A stretch of 64,000 nucleotides of DNA, from contig NZ_JBEPKD010000001.1 of NCBI RefSeq assembly GCF_040544555.1, positions 186,001 to 250,000 on the forward strand, given 5' to 3'. Below the pieces are notes generated by a model. It did not search any database, was not told where the DNA came from, and saw only the letters and a list, made by a program, of their open reading frames with translations. Below are positions 17,887 to 26,021 of the stretch, one piece after another. Positions within the stretch are counted from its first letter, which is position 1, and each line of letters opens with the position of its first letter. The DNA comes from Halalkalibacter oceani (lineage in GTDB: Bacteria > Bacillota > Bacilli > Bacillales > Bacillaceae_D). Position numbers and translations under genes: made by a program.

Positions 17887-18087
17887 ATGATTCACAACAC
17901 GTGGCAAACGCGCCCGACCATTCGCACCGTAGAATGCGTACATACAAATGCAAAAAAATACATGGTGAACCGGGCACTGACTGCTGGAAAAACATATGAG
18001 CTCAAAAATGAAACGGAAGAATTTTATTTTGTGATCGACAATACCGGAAAAATAGGTGGCTATTATAAAGAGTACTTTAAGGGATAA
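17887..18087 (+). CDS. Small conserved Bacillaceae protein (DUF6501-like)
   Basis: 66 residues with a strong ribosome site (AAAGGAGTGGG). The sequence pattern (TIRTVECVHTNAKKYMVNR, then ELKNETEEFYFVIDNTGKIG and GYYKEYF) matches a small conserved family in Bacillaceae, to the best of my recollection DUF6501. Soluble, no signal. It precedes the DedA gene by about 70 bases. Function unknown. Confidence 0.75.
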   Translation: MIHNTWQTRPTIRTVECVHTNAKKYMVNRALTAGKTYELKNETEEFYFVIDNTGKIGGYYKEYFKG

Positions 18088-18158
18088 CAGCAAAAGCGGA
18101 CATGGGAGAGGTGCCTCGTTTCCGCTTCTATGGCGATGCAGGGAAGAGGGGGAGCGTA

Positions 18159-18767
18159 GTGGACTGGATGTTTCTGATTGATATTATCAGGCAGCACGGC
18201 TATATTTCACTTTTTTTAATCATGGCGGTTGGTCTGTTTTTCTTTCCAGTTCCCAATGAAGTTCTTTTAATGACGGGTGGTCTGCTGGCGACTACTTATT
18301 ATTTAGAGCCGCTCCCGACTTTCTTTATTTTATACGCAAGTGTGATGTGTCATGGGACGATTCTTTATGTCAGCGGCCATGTTGTTTCAAAGCGCGCCCA
18401 CTTACCGGTGAAACGAAAAAAATCGATTTGGCATGAGCGGGCGGAAAAGGGCAAGGAGCTGTTGGAGAAATACGGCTTGAAAGCGGCCAGCTTCAGTTAT
18501 TTTTTCCCTTTCATTCGCCATGCGGTACCGTTTAGTATCGGTTTGTCTAACATCTCCTATCGCTTATTTGCGTTAGTCGGATTTAGCTCTGCCTTCGTCT
18601 GGCTTACGTTTTACTTTTTGGTCGGCTTCTATTATGGAAGAACGATTACCGACTGGTCGTCGTTTGTCGAACATATGATTTATGCGCTTGCGATTCTCGG
18701 CTGCCTCGTATTGCTTTATCACTTTATCAAAAAAAGACGACAGCGCAACCGTGGCTATGATCATTAA
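18159..18767 (+). CDS. DedA family membrane protein
   Basis: About 202 residues from the GTG at 18159, which follows GAGGGGGA; an ATG three codons later is an alternative. Hydrophobic segments flank the DedA hallmarks: FFFPVPNEVLLMTGG in the re-entrant region and SYFFPFIRHAVPFSIGLSN, containing the conserved F-x-R-H-x-P motif with Arg and His. DedA proteins act in envelope homeostasis and undecaprenyl-phosphate or phospholipid flipping. It ends in a basic tail (KKRRQRNRGYDH). A dispersed hairpin repeat begins 15 bases after the stop and probably serves as its terminator. Confidence 0.85.
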   Translation: MDWMFLIDIIRQHGYISLFLIMAVGLFFFPVPNEVLLMTGGLLATTYYLEPLPTFFILYASVMCHGTILYVSGHVVSKRAHLPVKRKKSIWHERAEKGKELLEKYGLKAASFSYFFPFIRHAVPFSIGLSNISYRLFALVGFSSAFVWLTFYFLVGFYYGRTITDWSSFVEHMIYALAILGCLVLLYHFIKKRRQRNRGYDH

Positions 18768-18781
18768 AAGGTGTGTCGAAA

Positions 18782-18832
18782 GAAGCTGCTGAAAAAGGAC
18801 GATTTTCAGCAGCTTCTTCGTGATGAGCGTAG
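18782..18832. repeat. GAAGCTGCTGAAAA hairpin repeat, copy A
   Basis: Perfect inverted arms GAAGCTGCTGAAAA (18782-18795) and TTTTCAGCAGCTTC (18803-18816), followed by the flank TTCGTGATGAGCGTAG that is shared with copies C and D. It lies between the convergent DedA and EamA genes and can terminate both. Confidence 0.85.
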
Positions 18833-18848
18833 AGCCTTATTTGTTTTT

Positions 18849-19757
18849 TTAGGTCAGCCGTTTTCGGGCTTCTTTAGAGGAAGAGGATTCAGCTACCAGG
18901 AACATCGAGATAAAGACGAGAAGAATCCCGCTCCACTGCCAGAACGTCAGCTCATCGTGAAAAAAGAAAAAACCGACGCAAATCGCGATGACCGGCTCAA
19001 TCGTCGACAAAATCGCCGCCCGACTTGATTCAATCTGGCTCAGTCCTTTTGTGTAAAGAATATAAGCAAGCGTCGTCGAGAAAAAAGCTAAGCCAAGGCT
19101 GTTGAGCATTACATCCCATTGCAGAAGAAGTGGCAGTGTATGCACGAGATTGCTGGAAAAAAGCAAAAAGACAGTCGAGCAAATAAAGGAGTATACCGTA
19201 ATCGTCAAAGGCTGATAATAGCGGCTGCTCAGCTTGGCGAAAATGCTGTACAGCGCATAGAAAAAACCGGAGCCGATGCCTATTAGCAAGGTAGAGGCTG
19301 TCAGCACGATGCTTCCCTGGGGAAGGAAGCCGACGACAAAGCTGCATCCTAGTAATGTCACGACAATCGCCGCCATTTTTCTTGCTGTCAGCCATTCCTT
19401 AAAGAGAAAACGGGAAATGATCGTAACAAATAAGGGACCCGTATACAATAGCATGACCGCAAGAGATAAATTCGTCTGCTCGATCACTTTAAAAAAGCAC
19501 CAATTAAAAAAGACAAAGCTGATAACCCCAGTCCCCATAAAATAAGGAAGATGGCGCCATTTTATCCGTAGCGCCTGCCGTTTCCAAACGAGCAGATAAC
19601 TGAGCAAAAGAAGCATTGAAAAAAACGAGCGGATCGCGACAACCTGCCAAGCTGTCAGCCCGTGAGCGTAAAGATTTTGTACGAACAACCCGACTAACCC
19701 CCATAAAGCAGCACCAATAATCGCCAGGGAGTAGGCAAGCTTAACTGACATCTTCAT
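18849..19757 (-). CDS. EamA/DMT family transporter
   Basis: 302 residues with about ten hydrophobic segments arranged as two EamA repeats (ALWGLVGLFVQNLY in the first; SGFFYALYSIFAKLSS and a conserved STIEPVIAICVGFFFFHDELTFWQWSG in the second). It is a drug/metabolite exporter-type permease with unknown cargo. The start ATG follows GAGGGG. The gene is bracketed by two copies of the same dispersed hairpin (A and B), in the same orientation, so it may be a single-gene unit. Confidence 0.88.
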   Translation of the reverse strand: MKMSVKLAYSLAIIGAALWGLVGLFVQNLYAHGLTAWQVVAIRSFFSMLLLLSYLLVWKRQALRIKWRHLPYFMGTGVISFVFFNWCFFKVIEQTNLSLAVMLLYTGPLFVTIISRFLFKEWLTARKMAAIVVTLLGCSFVVGFLPQGSIVLTASTLLIGIGSGFFYALYSIFAKLSSRYYQPLTITVYSFICSTVFLLFSSNLVHTLPLLLQWDVMLNSLGLAFFSTTLAYILYTKGLSQIESSRAAILSTIEPVIAICVGFFFFHDELTFWQWSGILLVFISMFLVAESSSSKEARKRLT

Positions 19758-19836
19758 TTCATCCCCTCAAAATAATTTCATGTACCGTATTAAAAACAAA
19801 TTTAAAGAAAAGAGCCCGCACTTAAGGAACCTATAA

Positions 19837-19879
19837 GAAGCTGCTGAAAAAGGACGATTTTCACTTTTTCAGCAGCCTC
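19837..19879. repeat. GAAGCTGCTGAAAAAG hairpin repeat, copy B
   Basis: Arms GAAGCTGCTGAAAAAG (19837-19852) and CTTTTTCAGCAGCC (19864-19877). The loop GACGATTTTCA is the same as in copies A and C. It lies about 80 bases upstream of the EamA start and between that gene and the CRISPR trailer. Confidence 0.85.
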
Positions 19880-19986
19880 CTTCATACTAGCATGCCAGAT
19901 TCAATTATAATGTAGAGCGGAATCTTTTTCGAACGAAAAATGGTGACTACAACGTAAATAACGGAATCAGCACTTTTACAGTCCTT

Positions 19987-20057
19987 CTATGCGCTCCCAT
20001 AGAGTTGCGACGAGCACCCAAGAAGTGCGGATCCTTATCGCACTTCTTGGGTGCGAT
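19987..20057 (-). repeat. Degenerate CRISPR trailer with inverted half-repeats
   Basis: At 19991-20011 a corrupted copy of the array repeat core (GCGCTCCCATAGAG then TTGCGAC) is present without the ATTTCAATCC end. At 20014-20029 and 20039-20054 two copies of a second repeat variant core face each other as a perfect 16-bp inverted repeat (GCACCCAAGAAGTGCG / CGCACTTCTTGGGTGC). The second core alone is also a hairpin (ATCGCAC...GTGCGAT, 20037-20057). They resemble the 5' hairpin half of type I-C repeats, so this is the decayed distal end of the array. Confidence 0.65.
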
Positions 20058-20090
20058 TAATTTACTCAATTAGTAACCAATTGGTAGATA

Positions 20091-20256
20091 ATTTCAATCC
20101 ACGCACTCCCATAGAGTGCGATTCATCTTTTTTATCATTTTGGAGTCATGAGGAAAATTTCAATCCACGCACTCCCATAGAGTGCGATTCTGTATATCTC
20201 GCTCGTCTTTTGCTGTTAATTCGGATTTCAATCCACGCACTCCCATAGAGTGCGAT
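20091..20256 (-). CRISPR. Small CRISPR array, type I-C-like repeats, 3 repeats and 2 spacers
   Basis: Three identical 32-base repeats at 20091-20122, 20157-20188 and 20225-20256, with spacers of 34 bases (20123-20156) and 36 bases (20189-20224). Read on the minus strand each repeat begins ATCGCACTC, forms a 7-bp stem (CGCACTC / GAGTGCG) with a five-base loop and ends GTGGATTGAAAT, the hallmark of type I-C repeats processed by Cas5d. Spacer lengths also fit I-C. No cas gene is in the window, so the array depends on genes elsewhere or is a relic. Transcription is inferred from high to low coordinates. Confidence 0.93.
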
Positions 20257-20451
20257 AGCGAAAATACCTTGGTTTTCGGTGGTGTTTGGTCGCAGAGTGG
20301 TAAGGCTTCGCTTTTATGGGCTGGCTTTTTGGCTGTTTTCTTACATAGTTTCACATGATGATTCATATTTCGGTTGTTTTTTGGTGCGAACCTCCCGGGA
20401 ATTTCATGTTCGCTTGGGGTTCGCACCTTGTGTGGCATGCTGTATGTTGTT
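20257..20451 (-). promoter_or_regulatory. Putative CRISPR leader
   Basis: The 195 bases between the ykpA stop and the first intact repeat lack a gene. On the minus strand they run A-rich towards the repeat (AAAACCAAGGTATTTTCGCT just before it). They contain a perfect 10-bp inverted repeat GGTGCGAACC / GGTTCGCACC (20383-20392 and 20418-20427). An inverted motif of this sort in the leader is, as far as I recall, typical of type I-C arrays. The intact repeats lie on this side and the decayed ones on the other, which agrees with leader polarity. Confidence 0.65.
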
Positions 20452-22041
20452 TTACTTTTTTAGTGCTAAATATTCGTTGTAGCTCATTTCTTTATCGATC
20501 AGCCCATCATCAGTCAGTTCGATAATCCGGTTGGCGATTGTTTCGTTAAATTGATGGTCATGAGATGAGAATATAAGCGAGCCTTTAAATGAAATCAATC
20601 CGTTGTTCAGAGCGGTAATCGATTCAAGGTCTAAATGGTTCGTCGGCTCATCAAGCAGCAGGACATTGGCTCCGCTCAGCATCATCTTGGAAAGCATGCA
20701 GCGGACTTTTTCCCCTCCGGAAAGCACACTTGCTTTCTTCTTCACTTCCTCGCCGGAAAAGAGCATCCGACCGAGAAAGCCGCGTAAAAACGTATCGCTG
20801 TCATCCTGCGGTGAGTATTGACGCAGCCAATCGACGAGGTTCAAGTCACAATTCTCGAAGTAAGCGGAATTGTCCTTTGGAAAATAAGCCTGCGATGTCG
20901 TCAAGCCCCATTTGAAGCTGCCGCTGTCCGGCTCCAGTTCACCGGCAAGGATTTTAAAGAGCGTCGTTTTGGCGATTTCGTTGCTTCCGACTAAGGCGAT
21001 TTTGTCATCCTTGTTCATCGTAAAGCTGATGCCGTTGAGCACCTTTTCGCCATCAATTGTTTTCGACAGATTTTCGACCCGCAGCAAATCGTTGCCGATT
21101 TCACGCTCCGGCGCAAAGTGAACATACGGATATTTCCGTGATGACGGGCGAATGTCATCAAGCTCAATTTTGTCGAGCAGCTTTTTACGCGATGTCGCCT
21201 GCTTTGATTTTGAGGCGTTCGCGCTAAAGCGGGCAATAAAGTTTTGTAGCTCTTTAATCTTTTCTTCCTTTTTCTTGTTTTGATCCTGCGCCATCTTTTG
21301 CGCAAGCTGGCTTGATTCATACCAGAAATCATAGTTGCCGACGTAAATCTGGATTTTGCCGAAATCCAAATCAGCAATATGGGTACATACTTTATTCAAA
21401 AAATGACGGTCATGGGAAACGACGATTACCGTGTTTTCGAAATTAATCAGGAATTCTTCAAGCCATTCAATCGCCTGTAAATCCAAGTGGTTCGTCGGCT
21501 CATCGAGCAAGAGAACATCCGGCTCGCCAAACAGCGCCTGTGCGAGCAAAACTTTAACTTTCTCAGCACCGGTTAAATCGGCGAGTTTTTTATTGTGAAG
21601 ATCTTCGCCGATTCCGAGACCTTTTAATAGAACAGCCGCTTCGGATTCGGCCTCCCAGCCGTTCAATTCGGCAAATTCGCCTTCAAGCTCGGCTGCTTTG
21701 ATGCCGTCCTCATCTGTGAAATCTTCTTTCATATAAATCGCATCTTTCTCCTGCATCACCTGATAGAGGCGGGCATGTCCCATAATGACCGTCGTTAAAA
21801 CTTCAAACTCTTCGTATTCAAAGTGATTTTGCTTTAATACGGCAAGCCGCTGGCCCGGTGCAAGGTGAACGTCCCCTGACTGCGGCTCAATTTCACCTGA
21901 TAAAATCTTTAAAAATGTCGATTTACCAGCCCCATTGGCTCCGATCAAGCCGTAGCAATTTCCCGGTGTGAATTTAATATTGACCTCATCAAATAGCTTG
22001 CGGTCCCCATATTGTAGTCCTACATTTGTTACAGTAATCAT
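20452..22041 (-). CDS. ykpA: ABC-F ATPase YkpA
   Basis: 529 residues from ATG 22041 (MITVTNVGLQYGD); a longer start at 22059 is disfavoured because its codons contain the GGAGG ribosome site. Two ATPase domains: the first has Walker A GANGAGKST and Walker B LLLDEPTNHLDL, the second LSGGEKVRCML and LLLDEPTNHLDLES. No membrane segment, so it is a soluble ribosome-associated or regulatory ABC-F protein, near-identical in pattern to B. subtilis YkpA (YbiT group). Oddities shared with that group: the first signature is LTGAEKVKV and the second Walker A is GSNEIAKTT, both non-canonical. Confidence 0.92.
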   Translation of the reverse strand: MITVTNVGLQYGDRKLFDEVNIKFTPGNCYGLIGANGAGKSTFLKILSGEIEPQSGDVHLAPGQRLAVLKQNHFEYEEFEVLTTVIMGHARLYQVMQEKDAIYMKEDFTDEDGIKAAELEGEFAELNGWEAESEAAVLLKGLGIGEDLHNKKLADLTGAEKVKVLLAQALFGEPDVLLLDEPTNHLDLQAIEWLEEFLINFENTVIVVSHDRHFLNKVCTHIADLDFGKIQIYVGNYDFWYESSQLAQKMAQDQNKKKEEKIKELQNFIARFSANASKSKQATSRKKLLDKIELDDIRPSSRKYPYVHFAPEREIGNDLLRVENLSKTIDGEKVLNGISFTMNKDDKIALVGSNEIAKTTLFKILAGELEPDSGSFKWGLTTSQAYFPKDNSAYFENCDLNLVDWLRQYSPQDDSDTFLRGFLGRMLFSGEEVKKKASVLSGGEKVRCMLSKMMLSGANVLLLDEPTNHLDLESITALNNGLISFKGSLIFSSHDHQFNETIANRIIELTDDGLIDKEMSYNEYLALKK

Positions 22042-22141
22042 AAATGCGTAAGCCTCCATTGAACATAATCCTATGAATTATACCATTCATTGTAGACAAA
22101 GGGATAGGGTTCTAACAATATTTTTGCGTCTTTCTATCATG

Positions 22142-22169
22142 TTAAAGAGGAGCAGGAATTTGCTATAAT
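22142..22169 (+). promoter_or_regulatory. Probable recQ promoter
   Basis: Extended -10 sequence TGCTATAAT (TATAAT at 22164-22169) with a weak -35-like TTAAAG at 22142-22147. It points at recQ, 48 bases downstream, and is divergent from ykpA. Confidence 0.6.
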
Positions 22170-22216
22170 AGCAGGTAAGTAAAAAAAGTGTGAGAACACA
22201 TGGAAAGGAGAGGACG

Positions 22217-24337
22217 ATGCAAACGCTACAAATGGAACAAGCGCAGGAAAAGCTGCAAACGATTTTCGGCTACGAGCATTTTCGCCAGGGACAGCAGGCG
22301 ATTATTGAGCAGGTGCTTGCCGGTCACGATACGCTTGGGATTATGCCGACTGGAGGCGGGAAGTCATTATGCTATCAAATTCCGGCCCTGCTCCTCCCGG
22401 GAGTGACCGTTGTCATTACTCCGCTTATTTCTTTGATGAAAGATCAGGTGGATGCCCTTCAGGAATACGGGGTTGGAGCAACCTTTTTAAATAGCACCTT
22501 AACTGCGGCGGAGGAGCAAAAGCGTCATGCCCAAATTAAAGCGGGCGCCTATAAGCTCGTCTATGTCGCACCGGAGCGGCTGGAGCATCCCCATTTTCAA
22601 CAGCTGCTTCAAGCGGTTTCCCTTTCGCTTGTGGCGATTGATGAAGCCCACTGTATGTCGCAATGGGGGCATGATTTCCGCCCAAGCTATTTGCGGATTC
22701 CCGAATGGCTGGAGCAGCTGAACGATCAGCCGACCGTTCTCGCCTTAACGGCTACCGCGACCAAGCAGGTTCGCGCTGACTTACAGCAGTATTTACATAT
22801 TCGCGAGCAGAGCACGGTTACAATGGGATTTGCCCGGCCGAACTTGCGCTTTGAAGTGAAAAAAGGAGTGAATAAGAAGGAGTTTATTCGTTCTTACTTG
22901 ACGATGCGCAAGCAGGAATCAGGCATTATTTACGCGACGACGCGCAAGGAAGTCGACCAGCTGTTTGAAGAGCTGTCAGCCGCCGGTTTTGAAGTAGCCC
23001 GCTATCATGGCGGGATGAGGGAAGAAGAGCGGTCGGACAGTCAGGAAGCGTTTATTTATGATAAAAAGAAAGTGATTGTCGCGACGAATGCGTTCGGTAT
23101 GGGAATCGATAAGTCGAATGTCCGTTTTGTTTTGCATTACAGCCTGCCGCGCTCGCTTGAAGCCTATTATCAGGAAGCGGGGCGCGCGGGACGTGACGGG
23201 GAGGAAAGTGACTGTATTTTGCTGTTTGCGGCTCAGGATATTCGCACGCATACGTTTTTGATCGAGCAGTCGGATCGGATCGACGAGCGGCAGGCGATGG
23301 AATATAAGAAGCTGCAGCAGATGACAAGCTATTGTCATACAGAGCGCTGCCTGCAGCACTACATTCTCGACTATTTCGGAGACGAGGACGGAGAGAGCTG
23401 CGGCAAATGTTCGAACTGCGTCGACAGCGGTGAAAAAATAGACCGGACCCGGGAGGCGCAGATTATCTTCTCATGTGTGAAGCGGCTGCGTGAACGTTTC
23501 GGCAAAACGATTGTCGCTCAAGTGCTCGTCGGTTCCGAAAACCAGAAAATAAAACAGTTCGGCTTGGCCGATGTGTCGACATACGGCTTGATGAAGGAAT
23601 GGACGCAGCGGGCGGTTGCTGATATGATTGATGTTCTGACCGCGGAAGGGTATTTACAGCCGACTGATTCTTCTTTTCCAACGCTGCAGCTCACGGAAAA
23701 AGCGGTTCCTGTTTTAACGGGTGAGGCGAAGGTGCTCTTGTCAGAGACAACGATCCCGGAAGCGGTGGAAGAACAGGATGATATTTTCGAAGCGCTGCGG
23801 CAGGAGAGAAAGCGGCTGGCCGAAGAGCAGGGGGTTCCGCCGTACATGATTTTTTCCGATCGGACGTTAAAGGAAATGAGCGGAAAAGTACCGTTGACGA
23901 AAGAAGAGTTACAATCGATTTCCGGGGTCGGCGAGCAAAAGCTGGAGAAATACGGCGAGCTGTTCCTGGCGATTCTTGCCCCTTTTGCGGAGCGGAAGCC
24001 GGCATCAGGTCAGGGGACGGCCGTGCGCCGCAAAGAACAAAAAGCAAGAAGCGGCCAATTTAAGCAGACAGCGGAAGCGTTTTTAAATGGTGCTACAGTT
24101 CAGGAACTAGCAGCGGAATTCGGGTTCACCGAGCAAACGATTATCAGGCATCTGATCAAAGCCGAGGAAGCCGGGATCGAGCTGCGGCTGGCGGAAAGAG
24201 TCGAGCCACAAAAAAGGCAGTTAATTGAAGAGAAAATGAAGGAGCTTGGTTGGGAGCGGTTGAAGCCATTAAAAGAGGCGTTACCTGATTCAATTTCCTA
24301 TGAGGATATTCATTTTGTCATCAGCGCATGGAAATAG
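22217..24337 (+). CDS. recQ: ATP-dependent DNA helicase RecQ
   Basis: 706 residues from the ATG after AAAGGAGAGG (an earlier ATG adds nine residues). Helicase motifs: GGGKS with Lys49, DEAH at 142-145, QEAGRAGRDG (motif VI). The zinc site is Cys378, Cys395, Cys398 and Cys401. A winged-helix RQC segment follows, then an HRDC domain (about 525-590) and a C-terminal helix-turn-helix region (TVQELAAEFGFTEQTIIRHL). The C-terminal extension makes it longer than the 591-residue B. subtilis RecQ. It unwinds recombination intermediates and stalled forks. The bacilliredoxin gene follows after about 85 bases. Confidence 0.94.
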   Translation: MQTLQMEQAQEKLQTIFGYEHFRQGQQAIIEQVLAGHDTLGIMPTGGGKSLCYQIPALLLPGVTVVITPLISLMKDQVDALQEYGVGATFLNSTLTAAEEQKRHAQIKAGAYKLVYVAPERLEHPHFQQLLQAVSLSLVAIDEAHCMSQWGHDFRPSYLRIPEWLEQLNDQPTVLALTATATKQVRADLQQYLHIREQSTVTMGFARPNLRFEVKKGVNKKEFIRSYLTMRKQESGIIYATTRKEVDQLFEELSAAGFEVARYHGGMREEERSDSQEAFIYDKKKVIVATNAFGMGIDKSNVRFVLHYSLPRSLEAYYQEAGRAGRDGEESDCILLFAAQDIRTHTFLIEQSDRIDERQAMEYKKLQQMTSYCHTERCLQHYILDYFGDEDGESCGKCSNCVDSGEKIDRTREAQIIFSCVKRLRERFGKTIVAQVLVGSENQKIKQFGLADVSTYGLMKEWTQRAVADMIDVLTAEGYLQPTDSSFPTLQLTEKAVPVLTGEAKVLLSETTIPEAVEEQDDIFEALRQERKRLAEEQGVPPYMIFSDRTLKEMSGKVPLTKEELQSISGVGEQKLEKYGELFLAILAPFAERKPASGQGTAVRRKEQKARSGQFKQTAEAFLNGATVQELAAEFGFTEQTIIRHLIKAEEAGIELRLAERVEPQKRQLIEEKMKELGWERLKPLKEALPDSISYEDIHFVISAWK

Positions 24338-24423
24338 GTGGGAACATTTATATGGAATGTGTGCTATGATTAGAGTAGAAAAACAGGCTACATGCGAGCT
24401 GCAGCAATGAAAGGATGATTGAG

Positions 24424-24762
24424 ATGCAGGAATTACAGTCGATTGAACAATGGCACGACCTTTGGGAAGAATCTGCTTCAAGGACGGTCTTTTTGCTTAA
24501 GCATAGTACATCATGCCCGATCAGCGCCGAAGCGTTTCAAGTGTTTCAGGATTTTATCGAAGCGCAGCAAAAACCGGACTTGCAATTTGCGCTGGTGAAA
24601 GTGATTGAACAGCGGCCTGTTTCCAACGCGATAGCAGAAGAATTGCAAATCAAGCATGAATCACCTCAGCTGTTTATCGTCAAAAACAAACATGTCATCT
24701 GGCATGATTCACATTGGAGAATTACAACAGATCAGCTTGAAGAGCAGCTTGCAGCGTTGTAA
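24424..24762 (+). CDS. ytxJ: Monothiol bacilliredoxin YtxJ-type
   Basis: 112 residues, thioredoxin-like. The single active-site cysteine is Cys31 in HSTSCPIS, where the second cysteine of a CxxC is replaced by Ser, as in YtxJ (BrxC) proteins that reduce bacillithiol mixed disulfides. Other family features are FALVKVIEQRPVSNAIAEEL and a C-terminal SPQLFIVKNKHVIWHDSHW. ATG 24424 is chosen because AAAGGA is nine bases upstream; an ATG three codons earlier lies against the ribosome site. It fits with the bacillithiol genes bshB2-yojF at 47-48 kb. Confidence 0.88.
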   Translation: MQELQSIEQWHDLWEESASRTVFLLKHSTSCPISAEAFQVFQDFIEAQQKPDLQFALVKVIEQRPVSNAIAEELQIKHESPQLFIVKNKHVIWHDSHWRITTDQLEEQLAAL

Positions 24763-25067
24763 TAAAAAATGCCTCAGGCCGGTCAACGTTCGAGGTTGAT
24801 TTGGGAAACCGGGCAGAAATTCAAAAAAAGAGACGGCTTTATTCATCCTGCTCGCCGTAAAAATGGCGGGCAAACTCTACTTTACCGTTTCGGGGGTGTG
24901 CCAAAAGGAAACCAACCCTTTTGCCACACCCTCTCTTTGATCTAAGCCGTAGGAGCAGTGTGGCGCCGGAATAGAGCAGTTTCACCTGGATGTATAGTAG
25001 CCTGCCAGATTAGAAGGGATGAAACCTTTTCCATCAATCTATCGTAAATCAAATAGAGGTGATCGGG
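24763..25067. other. Non-coding gap with inverted repeat
   Basis: 305 bases without a gene. A near-perfect inverted repeat at 24894-24931 (GGGTGTGCCAAAAGG / CCTTTTGCCACACCC, one mismatch) belongs to the CAAAAGG hairpin family and may terminate ytxJ transcription. A shorter hairpin with GCCGTAAAAATGGCGGGC lies at about 24853-24871. Promoter elements for the next gene are not clear. Confidence 0.6.
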
Positions 25068-26006
25068 ATGTTAGCAGAATACCAGAAACGGTTAACGGAA
25101 GTGAAGGAGCGAAAGCGGCTATATGTAAAGTGGAGCGCTCATAAGGAGCGGGCTATCACTCATTTAACAGAGGGACATCAAAAAGCGGAACAGCTCAGAC
25201 AGCAGCTGGAGCGTGAAAGAGCCGATGTCGAGCAATTAAAGAAGCTTAGTTTTACAAATTTATTTTATACGGTTGTCGGCCGGCGCTTGGAGAAAATGGA
25301 GAAGGAACAGCAGGAAGTGCTGCAGGCGCAGCTGAAATATGAAGAAGCGCTGCAAACAATTGAAGATCTGGAAGAAGAGCTGAAGGAAATACAGCTGTTA
25401 TTGCACTCCCTGTCTGAACCGGTGAAGGAATATGAGCAGTTGATTAAAGAAAAGAAAGCCTATCTGATAGCGACGGATTCTGTTTTGAATGAGCGGCTTT
25501 CCTCGTTAATCGATGAGGAAGAAGAGAAAAAAGCCCAGCTAAAAGAGTATCAAGAGGCGATAGCGGCAGGGATAAAAGCAAGAGCTTCGCTTGAAAAGGC
25601 GATTTCGTCACTCGAAAGTGCCAGTGGCTGGTCGACCTGGGATATGTTTGGCGGGGGAATGATTTCAACAGCGATGAAGCATGGTCATATTGATGAAGCG
25701 CGGTCTGAAATTCACCATGCTCAGCGCGCCTTGCGCCATTTTGAAGAAGAGCTTAAAGATGTGAATGCTTATACGGATTGCACGATAGAAATAGATGGCT
25801 TCCTGACCTTCGCTGATTATTTTTTCGATGGATTTATCGTGGATTGGATGGTACACGGCAAAATTCAGGATTCCTTAACTCAAGCAACCGAAATGTCCTA
25901 TCATGTTGAGCGGATTGTTGGTGAACTTGAACGGGAGGATCGAGCGCTGACAAGTACTATTGCAGCGTTAAAGCAGCAGAGAACTGAGCTGGTTGAGCTC
26001 GCTTAA
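25068..26006 (+). CDS. Coiled-coil protein of unknown function
   Basis: 312 residues started at ATG 25068, preceded by AGAGGTG. Most of the chain is predicted coiled coil by eye (ERKRLYVKWSAHKERA through EEALQTIEDLEEELKEIQ and ELEREDRALTSTIAALKQQ). A central Gly-rich hydrophobic stretch (STWDMFGGGMISTAMKHGHI) breaks it and resembles the short amphipathic segments of membrane-associated coiled-coil proteins. No signal peptide. It is followed after 15 bases by the anchored protein gene, so an operon is likely. I do not recognise the family. Confidence 0.65.
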   Translation: MLAEYQKRLTEVKERKRLYVKWSAHKERAITHLTEGHQKAEQLRQQLERERADVEQLKKLSFTNLFYTVVGRRLEKMEKEQQEVLQAQLKYEEALQTIEDLEEELKEIQLLLHSLSEPVKEYEQLIKEKKAYLIATDSVLNERLSSLIDEEEEKKAQLKEYQEAIAAGIKARASLEKAISSLESASGWSTWDMFGGGMISTAMKHGHIDEARSEIHHAQRALRHFEEELKDVNAYTDCTIEIDGFLTFADYFFDGFIVDWMVHGKIQDSLTQATEMSYHVERIVGELEREDRALTSTIAALKQQRTELVELA

Positions 26007-26021
26007 GGAGCTAATGTTTTC

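Noticed and set aside
18771..19028. 85-codon plus-strand frame between DedA and EamA
   Set aside because: Begins inside hairpin repeat A and runs antisense through the EamA gene.
20051..20248. Open reading frame of 65 codons running across the CRISPR repeats
   Set aside because: It is made of the repeat units themselves, has no ribosome site, and lies antisense to the inferred array transcript.
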